Below the pieces are notes generated by a model that saw only the letters and a list, made by a program, of their open reading frames with translations, was not told the origin of the DNA and made no database searches. Of a DNA stretch of 64,000 nt, positions 15,552-23,621 are shown one piece after another. Numbering within the stretch: the first letter of the stretch is position 1; each line of letters opens with the position of its first letter. Both the position numbers and the translations under genes were made by a program. The DNA comes from Streptomyces sp. NBC_01197. Lineage in GTDB: Bacteria > Actinomycetota > Actinomycetes > Streptomycetales > Streptomycetaceae. The stretch is taken from the NCBI RefSeq assembly GCF_036010505.1, contig NZ_CP108569.1, positions 3,917,001 to 3,981,000 of the forward strand, given 5' to 3'.

Positions 15552-17360
15552 TCAGGCTGTCTGGCCTGCGGCGAAGGCCCGGACCAGGTTGTGCAGGAAG
15601 TAACGGCCGGGGACCGGCTCCTGGAGGAGGTTGGCGTCGGCGAGGCTCTCCATGTAGGTCTCGGCCTCGCGGGGTGTGACGCCGGCGAGGGTCGCGGCGG
15701 TCTGAACGTCGATGTCGGGGACCTGGCGCAGCCCTAGGACGCGCAGCATGCGCCGCTGCGGGACGGACAGGCGCAGATAGGAGAGCTGGAGGGACGGGGC
15801 GACTCCGTAGGCGTCGATGGAACGGCCCGAGGAGAGGCGCTCCGCCAGCTGGTTCAGGCTCCGGCCCGGGTGGCCCCGCAGCCAGGCACCGGCGAGTTTG
15901 ACAGCCAGAGGCAGGTGTCCGCAGTGATGGACGACCGATTCGACCAGCTGGACGGGCTCGGCTTCGACGCGGTGCGGACCGACGACAGCAGTCAGCAGTT
16001 GGGCGGCCTCGGCCTGGTCCAGTACGTCCAGGGTCAGCAGCCGCGCCTGGTCCAGGCGGGCCAGTCGTCGGCGGCTGGTGACGATGACCCGGCAGCCGGG
16101 CGCGGTCGGCAGCAGCGGCTGGACCTGCGCCTCGTCCGCTGCGTCATCCAGTACCAGCAGCATCCGCCGGTCCCGCGTCAGACTGCGGAAGAGCGCCGCG
16201 CGTGCGCGCTCGTGCGGCGGTATCTCAGAGCCCGGCACACTCAGTGAACGCAGTACGAGTTCCAACGCGGTGGCCGGTTCGACGGGGCGCTTGGGCTGCG
16301 CGAAACCCCGGAGGTCGACGAAGAGCTGGCCGTCCGGAAAGCGGGGGGCGAGCTGATGGGCGAGGTGCACCGCGAAGGCGGTCTTGCCTATGCCCGCCAG
16401 ACCGTCCACCACGCAGACCGTCGTCCGGGACACCCGCTGCGACAGCAGGTCGCGCAGTTGGCTCAGCTCCTCCTGACGCCCGATGAAGTCGCCTGTACCC
16501 GGGGGGAGTTCGTCGGGAACAGCGACACGGGCCTTCGCCGCGAGTGTCGTCGAGGTGGAGCGGAGGGGCAGGTTCAGCGTCGGGTCGTTGGTGAGGATCT
16601 GCTGGTGCAGAAGCCTGAGTTCCGAACCGACGGCAATTCCGAGCTCACCCCGCAGCCGTTCGCTGACCTGCCGGAACGCGTCGAGTGCTTCGGCCTGGCG
16701 GCCCTGCCGGTAGAGCGCCAGCATCAGCTGTGCCCAGAAGTGCTCCCGCCACGGGCACGTGCGCACCTCGTCGCGGAGTTCGACGACGACCTCGCGATGC
16801 GCCCCGCGTTCCAGATCGAGGTCGATGCGCTGCTCCAGCGCGCAGTAGCGGCGTTCGGTGAGCCCCGGGACGAAATCGCGGTGCAGGACGTCCGAGGGCA
16901 CATTCGACAGTGCGGGCCCCCGCCACAGGCCCAGCGCCTCGCGCAGCAGTGCGCTTTCCCTTCGGTGGTCCCGGTCGGCAGCCATGCGCTGGGCCATTGT
17001 CAGCGTGCTGCGGAAACGCAGCAGGTCCAGCTGGGAGTCGTCCGCGGTCATGAGATAGCCGCCCGGAAGGGTACGGATCGGCTCCAGCCGCTCGTCGGAG
17101 GATGGGCTCAGTATCCGGCGCAATCTCATGACATAGGAGCGCAGCGTCGTATGGGCGCCTTCGGGTGGATTTTCACCCCATAGATATGCGGCCAATTCAT
17201 CCATGGAAACCGTTTGATTGGCACGCAGCAGCATCGACGCCAGTAAGATTCTTAACTTCGCCGCCGGTACGGGCACTTCTCGCTCCCCGCGCAGCACACG
17301 CAATGGCCCAAGTAATTGGAAGCTTAGGTTGCTTTCCTGCGTCACCATCTCGCGTCCCAT
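15552..17360 (-). CDS. AfsR/SARP family regulator with NB-ARC domain
   Basis: A 602-residue pathway-type activator. Domains in order: an OmpR-like winged helix (about 12-98, with LGPLRVLRGEREVPVPA and TLRSYVMRLRRIL); a bacterial transcriptional activation domain (about 105-250, LLREALGLWRGPALSNV ... EALDAFRQVSERLRGELG); and an NB-ARC ATPase (about 285-540, FIGRQEELSQLRDLL, Walker A DGLAGIGKTAFA, Walker B RRMLLVLDDAADEAQV). It ends without the C-terminal TPRs of AfsR. Three Leu codons in the first 40 are TTA (codons 16, 36 and 39; 17313-17315, 17253-17255, 17244-17246), so translation should depend on the bldA tRNA. It is divergent from the biosynthetic genes and is their likely activator. An alternative start is codon 5. 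Confidence 0.92.
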   Translation of the reverse strand: MGREMVTQESNLSFQLLGPLRVLRGEREVPVPAAKLRILLASMLLRANQTVSMDELAAYLWGENPPEGAHTTLRSYVMRLRRILSPSSDERLEPIRTLPGGYLMTADDSQLDLLRFRSTLTMAQRMAADRDHRRESALLREALGLWRGPALSNVPSDVLHRDFVPGLTERRYCALEQRIDLDLERGAHREVVVELRDEVRTCPWREHFWAQLMLALYRQGRQAEALDAFRQVSERLRGELGIAVGSELRLLHQQILTNDPTLNLPLRSTSTTLAAKARVAVPDELPPGTGDFIGRQEELSQLRDLLSQRVSRTTVCVVDGLAGIGKTAFAVHLAHQLAPRFPDGQLFVDLRGFAQPKRPVEPATALELVLRSLSVPGSEIPPHERARAALFRSLTRDRRMLLVLDDAADEAQVQPLLPTAPGCRVIVTSRRRLARLDQARLLTLDVLDQAEAAQLLTAVVGPHRVEAEPVQLVESVVHHCGHLPLAVKLAGAWLRGHPGRSLNQLAERLSSGRSIDAYGVAPSLQLSYLRLSVPQRRMLRVLGLRQVPDIDVQTAATLAGVTPREAETYMESLADANLLQEPVPGRYFLHNLVRAFAAGQTA

Positions 17361-17511
17361 CTACGGGCCCCTGTGCCGCTGTGCGGCGCGGAGCGGGCTT
17401 TTTATTGGCGCATAGGAGGCCGAGCAAATTCATGCTGCCAGGCGCTGGCGCCACCGTCCAGCCACTGAGACGCCACAGTTGCCTGAGATTCTTTGTGCGG
17501 ACGAGGTCCGC

Positions 17512-17544
17512 GTTCGATGCAAGTTGTTTCTCGGTCATTCTGTA
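17512..17544. promoter_or_regulatory. Three heptamers at 11-bp spacing, candidate SARP box
   Basis: GTTCGAT (17512), GTTGTTT (17523) and GTCATTC (17534) are spaced exactly 11 bp apart, the periodicity SARPs use for direct-repeat binding. They lie in the 259-bp region between the divergent SARP and diiron-oxidase genes, about 75-108 bp before the latter's start. I cannot identify a clear -10 box, so this is tentative. Confidence 0.35.
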
Positions 17545-17619
17545 ACGGCAACGGCCGAGTGGCCGAGAATTGCCGCAGGTGCCCTCAGGAACCTCACGCA
17601 GGAAAACGAAGGAGTGGGC

Positions 17620-18690
17620 GTGTACGACTCATCCATGCTGGTCAAGGAGATCTCCGACTGGTTGTCAAGGCCCGCCGACGAGGTGGATCGACAATTCACA
17701 GGATCGGAACGTGACAGGATAAGGGCGGCAGTTGCCGAGCTGAACGAAAATGCCTTGTCCGGAGATCCGGAGAGCTTTTATCACCAACAGCTCCTGTTGT
17801 CCCGTATCTACCACCTGATCACGCGTATCCCGGATGCGGAGACAGCAGAGGGCTCGCTCGCGGTCCATGAGGTGACCCGGCTGCTGGAGCAGGCGACGCT
17901 GCTCGGCGAGGACCGGCAGCTGGACGCCGCGCTCCTGGAGGGCCTGCCCTCCGACCCCGGTGAGTTCCTTTCCTGGCTCAAGGGGCAGGCCAGGCAGCAC
18001 CGCGTTTTCAAGCACCCGTACTACACGGACTTCATCCGCAACCACGCCACCGCGGCGGACGTGCGCACGTACATGATCCAGGAGTCCGTGGTCGACGGTC
18101 GGTTCGACGACCTGCTGGCTCTGATGCAGGTGGGCACCAGCGGTGCCGCGAAGATGGAGATCGCGTCCAACTTCTGGGACGAGATGGGGAATGGAAAGCC
18201 CGAAGAGGTCCACACCACTCTCTTCAACCAGATATTCGACGTGTTCGAGGTGTCCGAGACGGAGCTGGAGGAGACGCTGACCGCCACCGCACTCCTGAGT
18301 GGAAATCTCGCAGTGCTCCTCAGCCGGTACCGGCACCGGTATCCGGAGGCCGTCGGTTTCCTGGGCATGACGGAATGGCTGGTGCCGGACCGCTTCGTGC
18401 AGGTGGTGAGCGCGTGGGAACGACTCGGCCTGCCGGACGTGGGAATCGTCTACCACCGTCTGCACATCACCATCGACTCCCAGCACGCCGCGGGCTGGTT
18501 CCACAACATCGTGAAACCGGCCGCGCCGTCGGAGTACATGCGACTGGGAATCGCCCGCGGGGCGTTGTGGCGGCTCAACTCCTCGGCGCGCTATCTGGAC
18601 GAACGGCTGGCCGAGGTGCCCGGACGGGTGGCCGGTGAGAAGGCGGAGGACCGCGTCGCCGCGGAGACCACCGCGCTCGTCACCGGATGA
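17620..18690 (+). CDS. Heme-oxygenase-like diiron oxidase (iron-containing redox enzyme)
   Basis: A 356-residue helical enzyme of the HDO group (SznF, BesC, UndA relatives) that activates O2 at a two-iron centre. Candidate ligands are E155 (MIQES), E188 (FWDEMG), H198 (EEVHTT), E252 (TEWLVP), H282, D286 and H289 (HITIDSQHAAGW). The E188-H198 (10), E252-H282 (30) and H282/D286/H289 (4, 3) spacings equal those I recall for the SznF ligands, which suggests an N-oxygenase or oxidative C-C cleaving enzyme acting on an amino acid. The GTG start at 17620 has GAAGGAG at 17608-17614; an upstream in-frame extension lacks support. It is the first gene of a probable four-gene transcript. Confidence 0.88.
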   Translation: MYDSSMLVKEISDWLSRPADEVDRQFTGSERDRIRAAVAELNENALSGDPESFYHQQLLLSRIYHLITRIPDAETAEGSLAVHEVTRLLEQATLLGEDRQLDAALLEGLPSDPGEFLSWLKGQARQHRVFKHPYYTDFIRNHATAADVRTYMIQESVVDGRFDDLLALMQVGTSGAAKMEIASNFWDEMGNGKPEEVHTTLFNQIFDVFEVSETELEETLTATALLSGNLAVLLSRYRHRYPEAVGFLGMTEWLVPDRFVQVVSAWERLGLPDVGIVYHRLHITIDSQHAAGWFHNIVKPAAPSEYMRLGIARGALWRLNSSARYLDERLAEVPGRVAGEKAEDRVAAETTALVTG

Positions 18691-18787
18691 CGTGGCGCGG
18701 AGCCCCGTCCGCCGGACGCGGGCCTGCACCCGGACCCGGCCGGAAGCACCTCGTGGAACAAGCCTCACGGAATGAAAGGCGAGTCAT

Positions 18788-19492
18788 ATGCCACTGACCG
18801 ACCAGCGTTTCTCGATCATCGACATCCCGGCGGTCCAGCCGAATGTGCTGGCCAGCTATGACAACTGCCCGGTAGACGAGTACATGGGCAACGGCACCCG
18901 GTACAAACGGTTCTCGCAGTACCGCATGAGCTTCACGGAGAGTGCCGGTTGGGGTTTTGAACTCCTGCCGCACCGGGACTACACCACGTTCAAGAAGTTC
19001 AATAACGTCGCCGGTGGTATCCGCCGGGGGTATCTGCCGATCGAGGTGGATTTCACGCCTCTCATCCGGGCCGGGGCCGAGGGGTTCCCCCTGGACACCA
19101 AGGACGAATGGCAGATCAACGTCCATCAGAACCGCACCCGGGCCACCGGTGAGAAGCCCGGCCCGCTGACGCCGGAGGGCGTGCACCACGACGGGCACGA
19201 ATTCGTCATGATCGCCGTCCTGCGGCGCAACAACGTCGGGGGCGGTCTGACCCGGCTGTGGGAGCCCGGCGCGGAGGAGCCGTTCTGGGCCGGCACCCTG
19301 GATGCCGGTCAGGCTGTGCTGCTCGACGACCGGGCGCTCGCACACGACGTCACGGACGTGCTCTCCGCCGACGGCGGTCCGGGGCACCGCGACATCCTCA
19401 TCGTCGCCTTCTCCCGCTGGAGCGAGAAGTGGTACGGCGACCAGCACGACGAGGCGGCCCTGGACGACGTGCCGGAGCCGTCGGGGATGTAG
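18788..19492 (+). CDS. 2OG-Fe(II) dioxygenase, amino-acid hydroxylase type
   Basis: A 234-residue enzyme of the 2OG-Fe_Oxy_2 group, which includes isoleucine dioxygenase-type free L-amino-acid hydroxylases. The iron triad is H133, D135 (GVHHDGHEFV) and H186 (ALAHDVTDV). R201 (GHRDILIVAFSRW) is placed to bind 2-oxoglutarate. The double-stranded beta-helix core (VMIAVLRRNNVGGGLTRLW ... GQAVLLDDRALAH) is complete. It probably hydroxylates a free or modified amino acid in the pathway. It starts at ATG 18788, 97 bp after the diiron oxidase, preceded by a weak AAAGGCGAG site. Cytosolic. Confidence 0.88.
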   Translation: MPLTDQRFSIIDIPAVQPNVLASYDNCPVDEYMGNGTRYKRFSQYRMSFTESAGWGFELLPHRDYTTFKKFNNVAGGIRRGYLPIEVDFTPLIRAGAEGFPLDTKDEWQINVHQNRTRATGEKPGPLTPEGVHHDGHEFVMIAVLRRNNVGGGLTRLWEPGAEEPFWAGTLDAGQAVLLDDRALAHDVTDVLSADGGPGHRDILIVAFSRWSEKWYGDQHDEAALDDVPEPSGM

Positions 19493-19618
19493 GGGCGCGG
19501 TTCTGGGTCCGGACCGCCGGGGGTCGCACACCGTACGAGCATCTCTCGTCGGTGTACGACCCCCGAGCGGTCGGGCGACCGGTCGGGCACCGTCACGACT
19601 CCCGGAAGCAGGTGGCAC

Positions 19619-20599
19619 ATGTACGACTTCGTGAAGTACCAAGCACTGGGCAACGACTACTTGGTCATCGATCCGCAGCGGATCGACCTGCTGGAGTTGC
19701 CGTCCACCGCGCAGGCCGCCCGCCTGCTGTGCGACCGGCACTTCGGCATCGGTGCTGACGGGGTCCTGCTGGGACCGGTCGGCGCGGTGAGAGATGGCGA
19801 GCCGGTCGTCCTGCGCGCCTTCAACTCCGACGGCAGCGTCTGTGGCAGGAGCGCCAACGGACTGCGAATATTCGCCCTCTACCTTTACCAGTACCACCAG
19901 GGAGCGCGGGACGTCGTCATCCGTACGCTCGCGGGCGACACCGCGGTGCGGATCGAGGACCTCGACGAGGGCATCGCCCGGGTGGAGATGGGCCGCCCCA
20001 CCTTCGAGGCGGCGGACATTCCGGCGCAGGACCTGCCCGGCCCCGTCGTGGCCCGGCCGCTGGACGTGGCAGGGCGACAGCTCCAGGTGATCTGTCTGAA
20101 CAACGGCAACCCGCACACCGTCGTCCCGCTCCCCGAAGTGTCCGCCGCGCTGGCACATGAGGTGGGGCCGCTGATCGCGGGCCATCCGGCCTTCCCCGAG
20201 CGGACCAACGTGCAGTTCATGCGCGTGCTCGACCGCGAGACGGTGGAGATCGAGATCTGGGAGCGCGGCGCGGGCTACGCTCTGGCCTCCGGCAGCAGCG
20301 CCTGCGCCGCGGCCAGCGCCGCTCATGCCCTGGGCCTGGTGGACCCCGCGGTACGGGTGCGGATGCCCGGCGGCGCCTTCGAGACCGCCATCGACGCGCA
20401 GGGCGCGGTCACCCTGTCCGGCGCTTCGGAGCAGGTCGCGGCCGGATTCCTGGCACCGCGACTCCGCGCCCGTCTCGGACTGCCCGCCGCACTGGACACG
20501 GCCGCACCGGACACGCCGGTAACAGGCCCGCCCGCACCGGACACGGACACCAGCAGGCCGACCGCCGGTGCCCCGGCCGGGCAGGGGACTGCCGCATGA
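19619..20599 (+). CDS. Diaminopimelate epimerase-like protein lacking both catalytic Cys
   Basis: A 326-residue DapF-fold protein: VKYQALGNDYLVID at the N-terminus, FGIGADGVLL, FNSDGSVCGRSANGLR, NNGNPH, and ERGAGYALASGSSACAAA. True epimerases need two cysteines, in the contexts CGN-G and ACG-G. Here the first position is S78 (RSANG) and the second S224 (LASGSS). A Cys three residues before the first (C75) and one five after the second (C229) exist but are not in catalytic register. The N, G, D and E residues that bind the alpha-amino and carboxylate groups are kept. A new activity (cyclisation, dehydration, binding) is more likely than DAP epimerisation. The C-terminal 40 residues are a Pro/Thr/Asp tail. 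It overlaps the next gene by ATGA. Confidence 0.9.
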   Translation: MYDFVKYQALGNDYLVIDPQRIDLLELPSTAQAARLLCDRHFGIGADGVLLGPVGAVRDGEPVVLRAFNSDGSVCGRSANGLRIFALYLYQYHQGARDVVIRTLAGDTAVRIEDLDEGIARVEMGRPTFEAADIPAQDLPGPVVARPLDVAGRQLQVICLNNGNPHTVVPLPEVSAALAHEVGPLIAGHPAFPERTNVQFMRVLDRETVEIEIWERGAGYALASGSSACAAASAAHALGLVDPAVRVRMPGGAFETAIDAQGAVTLSGASEQVAAGFLAPRLRARLGLPAALDTAAPDTPVTGPPAPDTDTSRPTAGAPAGQGTAA

Positions 20600-21714
20600 C
20601 GTCCCTCGACGCCGGCATCGCCGCGAAGCCGTTCTACTCCATCGCCCGTTGGACGTTCGTCGACTCCGCCGGGCGCTACGACATCGACCTCGGCAACAGC
20701 TACGTACCGAGCCGCAGACTGTCCGACCTGAGCGTCCCCGCGGACCTTGAGCTCGGCTACGGGACCGACCGGGGCACCACGGAACTGCGCGACCGGATCG
20801 CCGGACTGTACGGCGGCCGGCCGGAGTCGGTCACCGTCACGCACGGCGCGCAGGAGGCGCTGTTCCTGTTGTTCGACGTGCTGCTGCGGCCCGGCGACGA
20901 GGTGATCGCGTTCAACCCCGGATGGCAGCCGCTGCTGGACCTGCCGCCCCGGCTCGGCGCGAGCGTGACGGTCCTGCCGTACGGACCGGATCTGTCCGTG
21001 GACGCCGCCGCCGTGACCGCGGCGGCCGGTGAGAACCTGCGGCTGATCGCGCTGAACTCGCCCTGCAACCCCACAGGCCGCCGGGTCGAGGAGGAGGAAC
21101 TTCGGGCGCTGGTGGCGCTGGTGGCTGAGCGGGACGCCTATCTGCTGGTCGACGAGGAGTACGCGATCGATCTGTCGCGCTCCCCGGCCGTCGGCCAGGA
21201 CCGGGTGATCTCGGTCTCCGGTCTGTCCAAGACCTACGGCCTGCCGGGTCTGCGCACAGGCTGGGTGTACGGCGCGCCGCAGGTGGCGGAAGCCTGCGCG
21301 GAGCGCAAGTTCCTCACCTCGATCGCCAACTCCGTGCTGTGCGAGGCCCTGGCCTGCTCGGCGCTGGACCGGCACGAGGACTACGCGCGGGAGTACCACC
21401 GGCTGTGCGCCCCGGGCCTGCGGCTCGTCGAGGAGTGGGCGGCCCGCCACCCGGATGCCGTCCGGCTGGCGCCGCCACAGGGCACGCCCTTCGCCTGGAT
21501 ACAACTGCGTACCGGCGAGACCTCCTTGGCGCTGTGCCGCCGGGCGCTGGAGGCCGGTCTGTTGCTGACCCCCGGGGAGACCATGGGCTCAGACGAAGGC
21601 TTCCGGCTCGGCTTCGCCCGCGAGGTCGACACGGTGACCGAGGGCCTGCGGCGGCTGGACACCGTACTGCTGCCGGACGGGCCGTCCGGCGGGGACAGGC
21701 CGTCCGGCGGTTGA
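20596..21714 (+). CDS. Class I/II aminotransferase-fold PLP enzyme
   Basis: A 372-residue fold-type I PLP enzyme. The Schiff-base lysine is K212 (VSGLSKTYGLPGLRTGW). N158 (CNPTGR), D186 and Y189 (LVDEEYA) are the usual cofactor contacts, and HGAQEALFLLFD binds the phosphate. The C-terminal Arg (FRLGFAR) would bind the substrate carboxylate. It belongs with the group holding aminotransferases and capreomycidine-synthase-like cyclases rather than the AspC core, so it may transaminate, eliminate or cyclise the hydroxylated intermediate. Start ATG overlaps the DapF-like stop (20596-20599), implying translational coupling. It is the last gene of the presumed operon, 17 bp from the convergent exporter. 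Confidence 0.88.
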   Translation: MTSLDAGIAAKPFYSIARWTFVDSAGRYDIDLGNSYVPSRRLSDLSVPADLELGYGTDRGTTELRDRIAGLYGGRPESVTVTHGAQEALFLLFDVLLRPGDEVIAFNPGWQPLLDLPPRLGASVTVLPYGPDLSVDAAAVTAAAGENLRLIALNSPCNPTGRRVEEEELRALVALVAERDAYLLVDEEYAIDLSRSPAVGQDRVISVSGLSKTYGLPGLRTGWVYGAPQVAEACAERKFLTSIANSVLCEALACSALDRHEDYAREYHRLCAPGLRLVEEWAARHPDAVRLAPPQGTPFAWIQLRTGETSLALCRRALEAGLLLTPGETMGSDEGFRLGFAREVDTVTEGLRRLDTVLLPDGPSGGDRPSGG

Positions 21715-21731
21715 GGGCGTACCGGCCTCCC

Positions 21732-22745
21732 TCAGGATCGCGCCGGTTGGCCGGTCTCCTCTTCCTTCTCCTCCTCGGGTGGCCGGGGTACGGCTTCGGC
21801 TTCGTCCGCGGTCCCGGCTCCGGCCCCGGCCACCGGACGTGACGGCGCGGTGCGGGTCAGCAGTACGCCACTGACGATCAGCACCGCGCCCACCACGGTG
21901 TTCCAGCCCAGCGACTCGTTCAGGAAGAACACCCCGACGATCGCCGCCCACAGCGGGGTCAGATACGCAACCGTGGAGGCGACCGTCGAGCCGACGGCGC
22001 GGATCACCGACAGGTTCCACATGTACGCGAGCCCGGTGCCCACGGCGCCGAGCACCACCATGCCGGCCATCGGCCCCGTCCCGGCCCAGTGTGGTGTGCC
22101 GCTCAACATCGGTGCGCACACAGCGAGTTCGAGGGCCGCCCAGCTGACCTGGATGGCGGTCAGGGTGATCGCGGGGATATCTCCGCCGGACAGGAACCGG
22201 CGGGTGTAGGTGTAGCCCAGCCCGTACGAGGCGGTGGCGACCAGGCAGATCACACTCCCCTTCATCAGCGAGGACTGCCCGCCCGACCACACGCCGAGCA
22301 CCACCAGGGCGCCGACCAGGCCGGTGGCGATGCCGAGCAGCCGCCGCAGGGTCGGTTTCTCGTCCGGCAGCATGACCACTACCCAGACCAGGGTGAACAG
22401 GGGAATGGTGGAGTTCCACACCCCGGCCGTGACGGAGGTGATGTACTTCTCGCCCCAGGCGAACAGGGTGAAGGGGAAGGCATTGAGCACCGTCCCCACC
22501 ACCAGGGCGTGCCCCCATACTCGCAGGTCACGCGGCACCCCCAGCCGCCGCACCAGTACCAGGCCCCACAGCACCAGTGCTCCGAAGAAGCACCGCCAGA
22601 AGGCGACCCAACCCGGTTCGATACCGGCTTCGACACCGATCTTGATGAGCGCGAACCCAGACCCCCAGATCATCGAGCAGATGACGAACTGAGGTACCCA
22701 CGACTTGGCCGGTACAGCGGATAAGGCGTCTACGGAGCTTGCCAC
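21732..22745 (-). CDS. EamA/DMT family exporter
   Basis: A 337-residue membrane protein with ten hydrophobic helices in two five-helix EamA repeats. The first begins VPQFVICSMIWGSGFALIKIGVEAG, the second MKGSVICLVATASYGLGYTYTRRFL. Conserved Pro and Gly positions of the family are present (LTPLWAAIVGVFFLNESLGW). Family members export amino acids and small metabolites, fitting a product of the adjacent amino-acid-type pathway, for export or self-protection. It starts with GTG at 22745 behind AAAGGAC. The C-terminal tail is acidic (PEEEKEEE). It converges on the aminotransferase gene. Confidence 0.88.
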   Translation of the reverse strand: MASSVDALSAVPAKSWVPQFVICSMIWGSGFALIKIGVEAGIEPGWVAFWRCFFGALVLWGLVLVRRLGVPRDLRVWGHALVVGTVLNAFPFTLFAWGEKYITSVTAGVWNSTIPLFTLVWVVVMLPDEKPTLRRLLGIATGLVGALVVLGVWSGGQSSLMKGSVICLVATASYGLGYTYTRRFLSGGDIPAITLTAIQVSWAALELAVCAPMLSGTPHWAGTGPMAGMVVLGAVGTGLAYMWNLSVIRAVGSTVASTVAYLTPLWAAIVGVFFLNESLGWNTVVGAVLIVSGVLLTRTAPSRPVAGAGAGTADEAEAVPRPPEEEKEEETGQPARS

Positions 22746-22842
22746 TTCGGGTCCTTTCGATTTGCCGTGCGTTTCTTGTCGCGCGTTTCTTGTCGTGTGT
22801 TTCTTGTCGTGCGTTTCACGGGGGCGGACCTGTGCCCCTCGA

Positions 22843-23601
22843 TCACGTCTCCGTGCTGCGCCCGACCGCCGCCGAGGCGAAGGCGCGCACCAGGGGATGG
22901 GGCCGGGAGGTGTCGTCGGCCAGTTCGGGCTGGAACAGGGTGGACAGGAAGAACGGGTGCCCCGGCAGTTCGGCGATGCGGGGGTGGCCGTCGTCGTCGT
23001 GGCCGGTGAAGCGCAACCCGTGGTCGCGCAGAGTGCCGGCGTACCGGGGGTCCAGAGCGTGCGTGCACTGGTAGCGCTCCACGGTCGTACGCGCGCCGAG
23101 CGCTTCCTCGGCCAGTGAGCCGGGCTCGATGCGGACGGTCCCCTCATGGCCCGCGAGGTCGCGCGACAGCGGCACGATCAGCGGAAGCGGGCTGCCGGGG
23201 GAGTTCTCGGCGTGTGCGGCACCGTCCAGCGCGCAGACGTGGCGGGCGAATTCCAGGAGGACGTGCAGGAAGCCGCCGCAGGTCGCCAGCAAGGGGATGT
23301 CCCGCTCGCGCGCCGTGCGCACAGCGCTCACCGCTCCGGCCTCGCTCAGGTAGGGGCTGCCCGGCACCAGCCAGATGCCGTCGAACCCGGCCAGGTCCCG
23401 GGGGCCGTCGAGCTGCGCGGTCGACACCCAGTAGGCGTCCACCAACAGCCGTTCGCGGCGCCATAGCCTCTCCAGCATCGGCGCATAGCGGGTGTGCGCG
23501 GGCACGCCCGCCGACCGCTCGCCGACGAGCGCGATCCGGGCGGGCCGGGTGCGCGAAAGGTCCGGGTCGGCCTGGGGGTGTGGTGCGACGGTGGTGGGCA
23601 C
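22843..23601 (-). CDS. CTP synthase C-terminal-like (class I GATase fold) protein
   Basis: A 252-residue protein of the family annotated as CTP synthase C-terminal region-related. It has a class I glutamine-amidotransferase fold: RIALVGERSAG, DGIWLVPGSPY, and the nucleophile elbow PLLATCGGFLHVLLEFARH with its Cys. The catalytic His position near the C-terminus reads FQPEL, with Gln in place of His, so glutaminase activity is doubtful. It may bind or hydrolyse a gamma-glutamyl intermediate; that is speculation from fold. I favour the GTG at 23601, just outside the divergent LysR gene; a longer frame to 23685 would overlap it. Confidence 0.7.
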   Translation of the reverse strand: MPTTVAPHPQADPDLSRTRPARIALVGERSAGVPAHTRYAPMLERLWRRERLLVDAYWVSTAQLDGPRDLAGFDGIWLVPGSPYLSEAGAVSAVRTARERDIPLLATCGGFLHVLLEFARHVCALDGAAHAENSPGSPLPLIVPLSRDLAGHEGTVRIEPGSLAEEALGARTTVERYQCTHALDPRYAGTLRDHGLRFTGHDDDGHPRIAELPGHPFFLSTLFQPELADDTSRPHPLVRAFASAAVGRSTET

Positions 23602-23621
23602 GCCGGAATCATCCAGTAGCC

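Noticed and set aside
20596..21714. Capreomycidine synthase and a viomycin-type pathway
   Set aside because: The hydroxylase is of the 2OG-Fe_Oxy_2 group rather than VioC-like, and no NRPS or arginine-handling genes are present; the resemblance is at fold level only.
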